A stretch of 64,000 bases of DNA from an uncultured Eubacteriales bacterium (GTDB lineage: Bacteria; Bacillota; Clostridia; Oscillospirales; Acutalibacteraceae): assembly GCA_934486635.1 (NCBI GenBank), contig CAKSPZ010000001.1:310001-374000 (forward strand), read 5' to 3'. Shown one piece after another: positions 51,701-59,643 of the stretch. Position numbers and translations under genes: made by a program. Under the pieces are notes generated by a model. It was not told where the DNA came from. It ran no database searches and saw nothing but the letters and a program-made list of their open reading frames with translations. Every line of letters begins with the position of its first letter. The stretch's first letter is position 1.

Positions 51701-51896
51701 AAGCAGTAGTAATGTGGCTTTAGAAGAAGCATTGGCGAGAAAAAAAGAGATGGATTTGCTTGAAAATATATTTACACAAACGAAAGAAATCAACGAAAGT
51801 TTGTATGGAAAATTTGTGACGGCGCTGGTTGATGGAGTCAACGTTTCGGTAGATAATCGGGAACTTGCGCGCCTAATAAGACGTTACTGTGTGTGA
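48756..51896 (+). CDS. tape measure protein
   Basis: The protein of about 1046 residues is the longest of the phage. It has a long coiled coil (residues 20-190), a TP901-type core (AGVKKTVDATDEEFEQFESGLRAI, TTASELSAIAEAAGQLG), several hydrophobic stretches (around 610 and 700) and a C-terminal region with GIHSPSKVFEEQVGKNLALGVGKGF. It sets tail length and may help DNA enter the cell. The ATG at 48756 follows GTGAGGACGAG. Confidence 0.94.
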   Translation: MAGSNTFGGTIKLEGEKAYRQAISGINSELKVLASEMSKVTAEFGKNNTSTSSLASKSKVLNEQIERQKEKVATLNGALKQSIEKYGENDKRTNTWKTSLNKAEAELSKMENSLKDVNAQMEKSKTPLDKLNTELSNQGEKLKSLQTEYKNVVLSQGKNSTEAKNLASQIKSLNNDIRDNKDKLNAAEKATEQLGDEMNSTKNQTSKLSEGFTVMKGVIANLASDAVRMLGRNLASAVKSVVSGGIEFESAFAGVKKTVDATDEEFEQFESGLRAISTQMPTTASELSAIAEAAGQLGIKNENLLSFTETMANLGVATNMSSDEAATALARLANITGMNQQNFDRLGSSIVALGNNFATTESEVTQMALNISAAGSQVGMTEADILGVAAALSSLGLEAQGGGTAISRAIIMMANACETGSSELEYFAKAAGMSTAEFQKYFAEDATGALTKFISGLGNLQDESALKFLDDMGISETRLRDALLRASNANDLFTNAIRTSNEAWSENSALTNEAQQRYATTESKVQILKNTFSEMGLTLYDKVQQPLQNAASKLTEFFKKASESGVLKDALDKLSESVGMLIEGISEMVVNLLPPLMNLISWMINNSGLLSVALGGIVTAMLAMKAVNFVSEIGDAFTQMQSFGGKILEVASNLDFMRIKEIALTVAQGAVTAAQWLMNIAMNANPIGLIITAIGALVGAFIILWNNSEDFRNFWLGLWEAIVSACSAAWEWISKFFTQWVPNAFNTVVDWVKTNWQGLLLLLVNPIAGAFKLIYDNCEGFRNFINNFVNSVKEFFINGWNTIVSFFKQTIPQFIGSVEQWFGKVPGKVWNGIIGAVQKVTEWGGELLSAGVNAAKSLVSGIWNTLCELPGKMLDIGKNIVLDIWNGITNSALWIKDKVKEFANEILGGIKSALGIHSPSKVFEEQVGKNLALGVGKGFTSSMKDITKNMQKAIPTNFDMDLTAAINYTNSSEDLVMKNAKRSSSNVALEEALARKKEMDLLENIFTQTKEINESLYGKFVTALVDGVNVSVDNRELARLIRRYCV

Positions 51897-51957
51897 CCAC
51901 GCAGGACTAGTTCGCATTTGAGTTAAATGAAAAATTTAAAAATCACATTACATGGCG
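51887..51957 (+). repeat. structured repeat element, diverged copy E
   Basis: Hairpin CTGTGT-GTGACC-ACGCAG holds the TGA stop of the tape measure gene in its loop. It is followed by GACTAGTTCGC, 16 bases, AAATTT and GGCGAAAA, close to the order in copies A and B. Confidence 0.5.
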
Positions 51958-51998
51958 AAAATGCAATGCGAGCAGCGATACAAGAACCTTTTTCAAAA

Positions 51999-52037
51999 AA
52001 TTCCAAAATCTCAAAAACTTTTATGGATTTTGGGATT
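51999..52037 (+). other. hairpin before the distal tail protein gene
   Basis: AATTCCAAAATC and GATTTTGGGATT pair over 12 bp with one G-T pair. It ends a few bases before the ribosome site of the next gene and could modulate its translation or shield mRNA ends. Confidence 0.4.
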
Positions 52038-52054
52038 AAAGCTAGGTGAAAAAA

Positions 52055-52867
52055 TTGCCAACATTAAAATATGTAAATCATTTGGGTGAAATTATCGATT
52101 TTAACACTAAAAATTATTTTACAAACTCATATATAATGCGGGATTACGTATGGAATTATGACAGTGATTTTTATAAAATTAAAAATTTTAATACTGTTGG
52201 TGTGGGCTCAAAAACGCTGTCAGTATCAGTTTATGCAAGCAGTCAGAATGAGGCATTTGAGCTTTTTAATTTTCTTTTTGAAGTATTTGAAAAAGATGTT
52301 TTAGCGCAGATACCGGGGAAATTTTATATAGGAGATTATTATTTTGCAGGGTATGTGATTTCAAGTTCAAAAAAAGAATTTTTATCGTCGCAAAACCTTT
52401 TAAGCCTAGATTTGACGGTGATTTCAGACACTAATACCTGGGTGCGCGAGGTAACATACAGCTTTTCAAAAAATCAACTAATTTCCGGGCATGGGTACGT
52501 TTATAAGTATCCATATCGGTATTCGTCAGGAGCACTTAAAATGCTTTTTAACGAGGCATTGACCAATAGTGATTTTAAGCTAATTATTTATGGGTCAACG
52601 TCAAATCCGGAGCTGTATATTGGCGGGCATAGGTATTTGGTCGATGTTCCAATTGAAAGTAAGGAATATCTTGAAATTAATAGCAGAGAAAAAACGCTGG
52701 AATTGATTCAAAGCGATGGAACTCGAACAAGTGCATTAAAATTTAGAAACCGTGACAGTTACATTTTTCAAAAAATACCGACCGGAACCGTTTCTATAAG
52801 CTTGAACAACGACTTTGGGTTTGATTTAACAATCTATGACGAACGGAGTGAACCACTTTGGATTTGA
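52055..52867 (+). CDS. distal tail protein (Dit/gp19.1-like)
   Basis: The protein of about 270 residues has an N-terminal ring domain and a C-terminal galectin-like part (ELYIGGHRYLVDVPIESKEYLEINSREKTLELI). Dit forms the hub between tail tube and baseplate. The TTG at 52055 fits the TAGGTGA site. An in-frame GTG at 52046 lies inside that site and is less likely. Confidence 0.83.
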   Translation: MPTLKYVNHLGEIIDFNTKNYFTNSYIMRDYVWNYDSDFYKIKNFNTVGVGSKTLSVSVYASSQNEAFELFNFLFEVFEKDVLAQIPGKFYIGDYYFAGYVISSSKKEFLSSQNLLSLDLTVISDTNTWVREVTYSFSKNQLISGHGYVYKYPYRYSSGALKMLFNEALTNSDFKLIIYGSTSNPELYIGGHRYLVDVPIESKEYLEINSREKTLELIQSDGTRTSALKFRNRDSYIFQKIPTGTVSISLNNDFGFDLTIYDERSEPLWI

Positions 52868-53826
52868 TTTATACAGATAAAAATCGACTAGATTTAGGTG
52901 TTTTAAAAGACTATGAATTAGACCTTGAAATTGGCACGGAAAATGACTTCCAAATTGCAACAAATATTGAAAATAACGTGATTCCGGTGGGTGGATATTT
53001 CTATTTTGAAAATACGGAATATGGTGGAAAAATTACACAGTTAAAAGTTGATACAGCTCAAAATCAACTGTTTTATGGGGGCAGAACGTTCTATGGAATG
53101 CTCTGCGATAAAGTAATTTGCCCAGATTCCGGTGAAGATTATTACATAGTGAGCGGTGACGCAAATGCGATAATATCTGGACTTATCGCACGTTTGGGAT
53201 TATCTGATTTATTTGTTGCATCTAGTGAAAATTCAGGACTTAATTTTCTAAATTATCAATTTGATAGATACATAGATGCATATTCTGGTCTCGTTAAAAT
53301 GCTAAAAAAGAAAAATTATAAACTAAAATTAATTCTAAAAAATCAATTCGTGGAACTTAGTGCGGTTCCAATTATTGATTATTCTGCGGACGAATTTTCA
53401 AGTGATAATGTTAATTTTACAATCGAGCAAAATAAAGCTCCGGTTAACCATTTGATATGCCTTGGGCAAGGGGATTTAGCAGAACGTACTGTAATAAATC
53501 TTTATTCGGATGCATCCGGTAACATTTCAAAGATACCGCATTATACCGGGATCTATGAAGTTGTACAGACCTATGATTATTCTAGCGTAGAAAGCAAAGA
53601 AGAACTTTTGAAAAGTGGAACTGAAAAGCTTTTAGAGTTACAACAAGCTGATGAAATTAATGTCACAATAGAAAATACAGAAAAAGATGTTGGAGACATC
53701 GTAGGTGGCGAGGAAACCGTGACGGGGCTTAGTATTACTGGGTTTATTACGAAAAAAATCGTAAAGATTCGGAATAATGAGGCGCCGAAATTTGTTTACG
53801 AAGTGGGCAACAGAACTGTTATGTAG
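52858..53826 (+). CDS. tail-associated protein, Gp37-like (baseplate/endopeptidase-tail family)
   Basis: The 322-residue protein starts with TTG 10 nt inside the dit gene, after ACGGAG. The layout with RLDLGVLKDYELDLEIG, YYIVSGDANAIISGLI and DVGDIVGGEETVTGLSITGFITKKIVKI fits the siphovirus Gp37-like family, the central baseplate (Tal) protein next to Dit. No peptidase motif is visible. Confidence 0.8.
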   Translation: MDLIYTDKNRLDLGVLKDYELDLEIGTENDFQIATNIENNVIPVGGYFYFENTEYGGKITQLKVDTAQNQLFYGGRTFYGMLCDKVICPDSGEDYYIVSGDANAIISGLIARLGLSDLFVASSENSGLNFLNYQFDRYIDAYSGLVKMLKKKNYKLKLILKNQFVELSAVPIIDYSADEFSSDNVNFTIEQNKAPVNHLICLGQGDLAERTVINLYSDASGNISKIPHYTGIYEVVQTYDYSSVESKEELLKSGTEKLLELQQADEINVTIENTEKDVGDIVGGEETVTGLSITGFITKKIVKIRNNEAPKFVYEVGNRTVM

Positions 53827-53848
53827 CGAAAAGGAAGGAGGATTTAGT

Positions 53849-54988
53849 ATGGCAGTAAAATTGATAACAGGCCTAAAGGAAACACAGGACATTCAGTCAG
53901 AAGACGATGGAGCAAGGATTTATGGTACAATTTCGAGCGAAGACCGAGTTTTAGATGTCGGAGAAAAGTTTGCATATCAGATAATTACCAATAACTGTGT
54001 GCGTATAAAATCCGGAGAAATATTGATGCAAGGGCGACACATCCGCCAGGCGCCGGGGACTTACACAAATTTGGTAATTGACAACGGAACACAAGGGCAA
54101 AATCGCAATGATTTGATAGTTATGAGGTACACAAAAAAGAGTGATAACAATATTGAAAATGCCGAATTTGCGGTTGTTAAGGGTGCCCCTGCAGCATTAG
54201 CAGTTGACCCAGGACTTACAACTGGAAACATTTATGAAGGCTGCCTTATTCATGAAATGGCGTTGTACCGAGTATCAATAAGTGGGTTAAGCATAACATC
54301 AATAACGAGGTTGTTTAAAACATTAGAAAATTTAGAAAATCGAGTGACACCTATAACAAAAGGCGGAACTGGAGCCACTACTGCAAGTGGAGCGTTAACA
54401 AATTTAGGAGTTACAGCAACAGCGACAGAACTTAACTATGTAGACGGAGTAACTAGCAATATTCAAACACAACTTTATGGAAAAGCCAATTATGAAATAA
54501 AGAATAGCACTGATTTTAATTCCATGACGACGCCAGGTCTTTATACAATGCGAAGTAGTTCTACGAACGCCCCAACTTCTGGAACTTATCACAGTTTGAT
54601 AGTGAATAAATCTGATAATGGAAATTATGTGCAACAAATAGCAATCAAAGAAGGTACAACAGATATGTATCTTCGAGAGTTATCAGGTGGAGCATGGAGT
54701 AATTGGGCAAAGGTTGGATTAGTAGTTGACTATTCTGCAACATTATCAACTTCGTGGACAGGAAGCAGTGCATCATATACTCAAACGATTACCGTAACTG
54801 GAATTACTAACGCGGATACTCCAATCGTAGATGTGGTTTTAAGTTCAACAACAAGCACGGCATTAAGTCAACTGGAAGCCTGGAATTGCGTTTCAAAAAT
54901 AGAAACTGGAACGAATCAAATCACTGTCACTTGCTTAGAAGATAAGCCAACAATTGCAATTCCAATACAATTGAAGGTGGTGAGATAG
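53849..54988 (+). CDS. tail fibre protein with knob-type domain
   Basis: The protein of about 379 residues has an N-terminal attachment part (AVKLITGLKETQDIQSEDDG), the collagen-like junction KGGTGATTASGAL followed by TATELNYVDGVTSNIQ, and a pyocin-knob-like domain (MTTPGLYTMRSSST to GGAWSNWAKV). These are standard parts of receptor-binding fibres. AAGGAAGGAGG precedes the ATG. Confidence 0.85.
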   Translation: MAVKLITGLKETQDIQSEDDGARIYGTISSEDRVLDVGEKFAYQIITNNCVRIKSGEILMQGRHIRQAPGTYTNLVIDNGTQGQNRNDLIVMRYTKKSDNNIENAEFAVVKGAPAALAVDPGLTTGNIYEGCLIHEMALYRVSISGLSITSITRLFKTLENLENRVTPITKGGTGATTASGALTNLGVTATATELNYVDGVTSNIQTQLYGKANYEIKNSTDFNSMTTPGLYTMRSSSTNAPTSGTYHSLIVNKSDNGNYVQQIAIKEGTTDMYLRELSGGAWSNWAKVGLVVDYSATLSTSWTGSSASYTQTITVTGITNADTPIVDVVLSSTTSTALSQLEAWNCVSKIETGTNQITVTCLEDKPTIAIPIQLKVVR

Positions 54989-54990
54989 AA

Positions 54991-56205
54991 ATGGCACAAT
55001 CTATTATATCAAGACGAGGTTCACAGTACGTAAAAATAAATTATGATTATTATTACAAAGTCAATCCAATAAGCCATTGCCAGGTGAAATATTCGCCATG
55101 GGGAACTACAACATCTGCTGGCGCTTCCATTGCAAACAAAAAGTATGCAATTTTCGCAGGGGGAAATGCTGGGTCTGGAACGATTAACAATACAATAGGA
55201 TTTTCTGAAAATCTTAGTACAGTGGGCGTTTCTACTCTATCAATTGCGAGAAATTGGTGTTATGGAATTGATATAGGAAGTTATGGCTTAATTTGTGGAG
55301 GTACGACCAATGGAGGACCAACTGGTGCGGTAAATACTGTTGATACCTATAATTCGAGCTTGATTAAGGGGTCAACAACTTTATACAGTGCAGCGCAAGC
55401 ACCAATGACAGCAAAAGCAGGAACGGAGTATGCGTTAGTTGCAGGAGGTATAAAGACAAATGATAGTTATGTAACTAGTGTAACGGCGTTTAGCAGTTCT
55501 TTGTCAAAAACAAGCGTATCGAGCTTGAGTCAAGGAAGATACAATCGGCAAGGAGGAGTAGGAATTGGAAATTATGCAATTTTTGTAGGAGGAATGTATG
55601 CTAGTGGGTCTTACAGCAACAAAATAGATGTTTACAATTCATCTTTAACAAAGATTTCTACATCAATAACTTTAAGTACTCCAAGATTTTATTTTGGATC
55701 AGCGGGAATTGGAAATTATGCGATTTTTGCTGGAGGAAGTATTTCAGATTCAGCAAAAACCAGTACAGTCGAAACTGTAAGTGTGAATTTAGTACGCAGC
55801 AGTTTGACAAATTTACCAAATGCAAGTTGGCAAATTACCGGTGGTAAGGTTGGAAACTATGCGATTTTTGCAGGTGGAAGCACATCAAGTGTTTATTTGT
55901 CCGGAGTATATGCATATACTCCGAGTTTGGTGCGAACAACAATAGATTCATTGTTAATTGCAAGAGAATGTTGTGCATGTGCAAATGTTGGAGATTATAT
56001 TTTGTTTTCATCCGGGAATGCGGGTTCTCCGGTGGATTGTACAGACGCATATAGTTCTAATTCAGAATTCTATTTGTCTATAACAAAGGGCAGCAAATAT
56101 AAGTTTAATAATTCTAACGCAGAATTAAGCGCAAATTCATCGACAACATTGACGTTTGCAGAACCGATTACAGGTTATGTGAAAATGAAAAAGGGAACAA
56201 TTTAA
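54991..56205 (+). CDS. kelch-repeat tail protein (probable beta-propeller)
   Basis: This 404-residue protein contains six to seven copies of the kelch-type unit Gly-Asn-Tyr-Ala-Ile-Phe-Ala-Gly-Gly, about 50 residues apart, which form a beta-propeller. It starts 3 nt behind the fibre gene and is probably displayed at the tail tip to bind the cell surface. The last 58 codons are inside the segment duplicated at 60241. Confidence 0.83.
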   Translation: MAQSIISRRGSQYVKINYDYYYKVNPISHCQVKYSPWGTTTSAGASIANKKYAIFAGGNAGSGTINNTIGFSENLSTVGVSTLSIARNWCYGIDIGSYGLICGGTTNGGPTGAVNTVDTYNSSLIKGSTTLYSAAQAPMTAKAGTEYALVAGGIKTNDSYVTSVTAFSSSLSKTSVSSLSQGRYNRQGGVGIGNYAIFVGGMYASGSYSNKIDVYNSSLTKISTSITLSTPRFYFGSAGIGNYAIFAGGSISDSAKTSTVETVSVNLVRSSLTNLPNASWQITGGKVGNYAIFAGGSTSSVYLSGVYAYTPSLVRTTIDSLLIARECCACANVGDYILFSSGNAGSPVDCTDAYSSNSEFYLSITKGSKYKFNNSNAELSANSSTTLTFAEPITGYVKMKKGTI

Positions 56206-56217
56206 GGAGAGATTATT

Positions 56218-56544
56218 ATGATAAAAATTGAAAAATACACAGGAGAAAAAACATACATGTATCCAAATGGAAGCATTGCAACCCCGGAAAAGGTCAAGGA
56301 GGACTTTCCAGCAATTTTAGTTTATCCTCATATTATTGAAACCGATGAAGCGGGACAAGTCTTGTTTGCAGTAGACAATTTAAGTGCTGTACGTACAAAT
56401 TTAAATATAGACTCGTCCTTGTCGGAAAACGAAGCAATAGCAAAAATTGAAGAAATTAGAAATGCACCGGAGCCGGAACCGGAGGTCTCAGCAGAAGAAC
56501 GAACCGCAGCAGCGCTTGAATTTATTGCATTGTCGAATATTTAG
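56218..56544 (+). CDS. 108-residue phage protein of unknown function, copy 1
   Basis: It starts Met-Ile-Lys-Ile-Glu-Lys-Tyr-Thr-Gly-Glu-Lys and has an acidic, Pro/Glu-rich hinge (PEPEPEVSAEE). Proteins of this shape sit between fibre and XkdX genes in many Firmicutes phages and may be fibre chaperones. That role is inferred from position only. AAGGAGAG precedes the ATG. Confidence 0.72.
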   Translation: MIKIEKYTGEKTYMYPNGSIATPEKVKEDFPAILVYPHIIETDEAGQVLFAVDNLSAVRTNLNIDSSLSENEAIAKIEEIRNAPEPEPEVSAEERTAAALEFIALSNI

Positions 56545-56561
56545 AATGGAGGTATCACAAA

Positions 56562-56705
56562 ATGAGTTTTGAAATTATAAAAAAGAATTATAATCGAGGT
56601 TTATGGACGAAACAAATGGTGAGAAAAGCTGTAGAGAAGAATGTAATTACAGGAGAACAATATGAAGAAATTACAGGCGAAAAGTTTTCTTTAAAAGAAC
56701 AATAA
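56562..56705 (+). CDS. XkdX-like small protein, copy 1
   Basis: The 47-residue protein has the XkdX pattern Lys-Asn-Tyr-Asn-Arg-Gly-Leu-Trp-Thr-Lys-x-Met-Val and Val-x-x-Gly-x-Ile/Tyr-Thr near the end. XkdX-type proteins follow fibre genes in PBSX-like and siphovirus elements. GGAGGT lies before the ATG at 56562. Function is unknown. Confidence 0.85.
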   Translation: MSFEIIKKNYNRGLWTKQMVRKAVEKNVITGEQYEEITGEKFSLKEQ

Positions 56706-56848
56706 ATCTAGTTTTTTACCTATTAATAAGCAGAAAAACACTGCAAGTGATCTCGCACAATAAGTCGCACACAAAGCTAAATTGTATATATAAAAATTGC
56801 AATTACGAGCCAGACTTCAGGTGGTGCAAGATTAAAGGTTCTTTTGAA

Positions 56849-56871
56849 GCTTTTCTTCCTCAAAGAAAAGC
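56849..56871 (+). other. hairpin before the amidase gene, copy 1
   Basis: GCTTTTCTT and AAGAAAAGC form a 9-bp stem with a five-base loop just before the ribosome site. It has no T-run. The gap 56706-56889 contains no gene. It also holds a weak resemblance to the 65-nt element family (GCAG-CTGC stem, then TCTCGC). The same hairpin lies at 61059-61081. Confidence 0.4.
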
Positions 56872-56889
56872 GTAAAGGAGGAGATTTTT

Positions 56890-57591
56890 ATGGCAAAAGT
56901 ATTTTTAGGAGTAGGTCATGGCGGTCGAGATTCGGGAGCTGTAGGGCACTTGATTGAAAAAGATGTTAACTTGGTGGAAGCCTTGGCGTGCCGAGATTTT
57001 TTACAAACACATGGAGTAGAAGTTCTAATGTCAAGAACAAGCGATGAAGATGATCCATTGACGGATGAAATTAAAGAATGTAACGCCTTTAGCCCAGACT
57101 TAGCGATAGATTGTCACAACAATGCCGGTGGCGGTGATGGTTTTGAAGCGTATTATTATTCCGGTGGAGGCAAAAGTAAAATTCTCGCAGAGAATATTGA
57201 AGCTGAGGTTAAAGCAATCGGACAAAATTCAAGAGGCTGTAAAACCCGCATGAACTCTAGTGGTAGAGATTATTTTGGGTTCATCAGGGAGACAAAATGT
57301 CCGGCAGTAATAGTTGAGGGATGCTTCGTCGACAATGTAACCGACGTACAGATTGCAGACACAAAGGAAAAACAAAAAGCCTTTGGGGAGGCATACGCAA
57401 AAGGCATTTTAAGGACACTTGGAATTGAAGTAAAAGAAAATACAGAACAAAATACACCGCAAAATAATTCTAATAAGGAAGAAAAATATTATGTTCAAGT
57501 CGGAGCTTACGCACAAAAAGAGAACGCTGAGAAACAACTCGAGGATGCGAAAAGCGCCGGATTTACCGACGCTTTTATAAAGCAGTTTTAG
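56890..57591 (+). CDS. endolysin: N-acetylmuramoyl-L-alanine amidase with SPOR domain, copy 1
   Basis: The 233-residue protein has an Amidase_3 domain: zinc ligands His in GHGGRDSGAVG, Glu in LIEKDVN and His in IDCHNN, and the catalytic Glu in VIVEGCFVDN. After an Asn/Glu linker it ends with a SPOR domain (YYVQVGAYAQKENAEKQLEDAKSAGF) that binds bare glycan strands. It opens the cell wall at the end of the cycle. GTAAAGGAGGAG precedes the ATG. Confidence 0.94.
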   Translation: MAKVFLGVGHGGRDSGAVGHLIEKDVNLVEALACRDFLQTHGVEVLMSRTSDEDDPLTDEIKECNAFSPDLAIDCHNNAGGGDGFEAYYYSGGGKSKILAENIEAEVKAIGQNSRGCKTRMNSSGRDYFGFIRETKCPAVIVEGCFVDNVTDVQIADTKEKQKAFGEAYAKGILRTLGIEVKENTEQNTPQNNSNKEEKYYVQVGAYAQKENAEKQLEDAKSAGFTDAFIKQF

Positions 57592-57601
57592 GGGGACTAG
57601 T

Positions 57602-57877
57602 ATGGAAAATAAAACGTTTGGAATAGTAACATTTGCAGTTTTAATCGAGGCGATTATTACATATTTTAATGAATTTTATGTGCAAGGCAATATCTGCTGG
57701 CAAATGCTATTTAGTATGGTTTTAGGCGTAATTATCGCAGTAGCTTACAAACTAGATTTGCCCTCATATTTTAATTTGAGTTCAGATATACCATACATAG
57801 GTTGCATTTTGACCGGAATTTTACTTTCTCGTGGCAGCAATTACATGTATGATTTATTAAATAAATTAAGTTTATAA
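57602..57877 (+). CDS. holin, copy 1
   Basis: This 91-residue protein has two to three hydrophobic segments, starts TFGIVTFAVLIEAIITYFNEF and contains MLFSMVLGVIIAVAYKLDLPSYF, as in holins of the phage_holin_6_1 type. It permeabilises the membrane for the endolysin encoded 10 nt upstream. The C-terminus is RGSNYMYDLLNKLSL and differs from copy 2. Confidence 0.85.
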   Translation: MENKTFGIVTFAVLIEAIITYFNEFYVQGNICWQMLFSMVLGVIIAVAYKLDLPSYFNLSSDIPYIGCILTGILLSRGSNYMYDLLNKLSL

Positions 57878-57882
57878 AAAAG

Positions 57883-57924
57883 AAGTACACTTACAGTCCC
57901 AAAATAAGATTGGTAAGTGTACTT
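57883..57924. terminator. terminator between holin copy 1 and the first cargo cassette
   Basis: A 12-bp stem (AAGTACACTTAC with GTAAGTGTACTT), an 18-base loop and TTTTTCTTT follow. It can serve the phage late operon and the convergent cassette. Confidence 0.82.
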
Positions 57925-57929
57925 TTTCT

Positions 57930-58427
57930 TTAGTTTTTATTTAATATTTTTAATTTTTTATTGATTAGTAAAATAATTATAATCAGGCTAAAAATCCAGA
58001 AAATCATATGAACATTGTTATATAAGTCATAAACGTCGATAAATGCTAAATTTTGATTAAAGCATAATATAATAAAAAATATAGTTATTGCAATGCTAAT
58101 TAAACATTTTATTGGATATATGCACATTGTAATATGTAATAGGTTTTTAGTTTCAACCTGAATACTTTTGAATTTTGTTCTTTTTAGCAACCAAAAAATG
58201 AATAGGCTAATGGAAATTACCCCGACTGTGCTAAATAGAGAACTTATTAATATAATAAAAAAATAAATTGAATTTAGTATGCCAGACTGCAGTCCTAAAT
58301 TGTTAATAGATATACAGTTCTGGGAATAAAATGTCTCAACAAGATATTCTAAAAAAAACGAAAAATATAAAATTATAAAAGCAAAAATTCTATTTGACTT
58401 TTTATGAAAATTAAAAATATAAGACAA
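57930..58427 (-). CDS. membrane protein of the bacteriocin-like cassette, last gene
   Basis: The 165-residue protein has four hydrophobic segments and a basic C-terminus. I recognise no family. It starts with TTG (weak ribosome site) 13 nt behind the SpoIIM-like gene, so it belongs to the same transcript. In circular bacteriocin operons small membrane proteins of this size take part in secretion or self-protection, which is inference here. Confidence 0.7.
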   Translation of the reverse strand: MSYIFNFHKKSNRIFAFIILYFSFFLEYLVETFYSQNCISINNLGLQSGILNSIYFFIILISSLFSTVGVISISLFIFWLLKRTKFKSIQVETKNLLHITMCIYPIKCLISIAITIFFIILCFNQNLAFIDVYDLYNNVHMIFWIFSLIIIILLINKKLKILNKN

Positions 58428-58440
58428 TTCACATCAGTCC

Positions 58441-58989
58441 CTAGACTAAAAGTTTAAATAGATTACTAGAAATTCCTATCTCTAATATACTTCCAACTAA
58501 AATGAATATGAAAATGAGAATCATGCCATTTATAAAAGTGTTTTTAAAAAAGTATTTATATTCATTTTTGATTGAATTTACAGAACCAAATAAGTAATTT
58601 TTCCAAATGGATAAAATATCAATTGAAGCGCTACAGATAATTGCCATTGCAAAAAGTTCAAACGTTCCATGAATTGCTAAAATTAAAATAATATACAATA
58701 AATTATGTGTTCCATAAGCTATAATAACAGAATAAAATTGTAATCCTAAGAAGAATGATAAATAAGTTACTCCTAAGATACCGCTGCCCCAAAATAAATT
58801 ACATAACATTAATATTGAAGATGTTGACAAATTTGCAATTAATATTTGAAAAAAACTTGGAACAACACTTTTATCCAAAGGAAGAATAATATTTAAGGTT
58901 TTCGCAGTGAAGCTTCCTAAAATTATAAGACTTAAAATATAAGCTGATATGCCAACTAGTCTTTTCTTAGATATTATCTTACTTAACAT
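58441..58989 (-). CDS. SpoIIM/DUF95-family membrane protein
   Basis: The 182-residue protein has about five membrane segments and the SpoIIM/DUF95 core pattern: a long first helix, NLFWGSGILGVTYLSFFLGLQF, and HGTFELFAMAIICSASI in place of the usual His-Gly-x-x-Glu. DUF95 proteins include SpoIIM, but also an obligate partner in circular bacteriocin clusters (e.g. circularin and AS-48 types). Its neighbours favour the second role. It overlaps the preceding gene by 11 nt. Confidence 0.8.
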   Translation of the reverse strand: MLSKIISKKRLVGISAYILSLIILGSFTAKTLNIILPLDKSVVPSFFQILIANLSTSSILMLCNLFWGSGILGVTYLSFFLGLQFYSVIIAYGTHNLLYIILILAIHGTFELFAMAIICSASIDILSIWKNYLFGSVNSIKNEYKYFFKNTFINGMILIFIFILVGSILEIGISSNLFKLLV

Positions 58990-59620
58990 AGCTTTTTTTA
59001 TTTATTAATTTTACAGAGTAGAAGTAAAATAATACGGACAAAACTATTAATATAATAATGCTAAAGATTAATACATTAATAGGAATGAAGTAATACATTG
59101 CAAAGTAAAGACCAGATAAAAGAGCTATTAAAACAAACGATATAATAGTGTCTTTATTACTTTTTTCATTATGATATTTATAAAAACTATAATTAGCAAT
59201 AGACATACCAAAAAACAAAGACGATATAGAAAATAAAAATGTACACGGCAAAGTATGATTTCCTAAAATAGCATTTTTAATTAGTAATAAGCCTATAAAG
59301 TAAGACATAAAGTAAATTATTACAAACAGGACACTAAAAAAGTTTAATGTAAATATATTTGGTTGAGTTTGCAACGATTCAAAGTGATTATCTTCATTTT
59401 GAAGAAACATAGATATTGCAAAAGCGTAAGTAAAGAGCATGATAACTATAGAAACTAAAATTAAATTTATTGGCAAAGGATATTGAGAATTTGTTAGTAA
59501 ATTCCAATATGAGAGAATAGGAACAATGATTAACGCCAATAAGTAATAATAACCAGTATTAGGTTTAAAAATTTTATTTAAAAACGGAAGAAACACTTGA
59601 GAATAATATTTTGAAAACAT
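58979..59620 (-). CDS. polytopic membrane protein of the bacteriocin-like cassette
   Basis: This 213-residue protein has six hydrophobic segments. No ATPase or peptidase motif is present. It starts 23 nt behind the precursor gene with an AGGAGG ribosome site and overlaps the SpoIIM-like gene. It could be the permease part of a transporter. No family is recognised. Confidence 0.72.
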   Translation of the reverse strand: MFSKYYSQVFLPFLNKIFKPNTGYYYLLALIIVPILSYWNLLTNSQYPLPINLILVSIVIMLFTYAFAISMFLQNEDNHFESLQTQPNIFTLNFFSVLFVIIYFMSYFIGLLLIKNAILGNHTLPCTFLFSISSLFFGMSIANYSFYKYHNEKSNKDTIISFVLIALLSGLYFAMYYFIPINVLIFSIIILIVLSVLFYFYSVKLINKKSYVK

Positions 59621-59643
59621 GATAAGATCCTCCTAATTATAAT

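Larger units (their letters stand above)
56031..57825 (+). repeat. 1.8-kb direct repeat, copy 1 (lysis block)
   Basis: From GGTGGATTG at 56031 to TTACT at 57825 the sequence recurs 4210 bp downstream with no difference that I could find by eye. It covers the end of the kelch gene, the 108-residue protein, XkdX, amidase and most of the holin gene. Confidence 0.93.

Noticed and set aside
58441..58989. SpoIIM-like gene as evidence for a sporulation role of the cassette
   Set aside because: The neighbours are a hydrophobic precursor and small membrane proteins, not spoIID/spoIIP. DUF95 proteins are equally typical of bacteriocin clusters.
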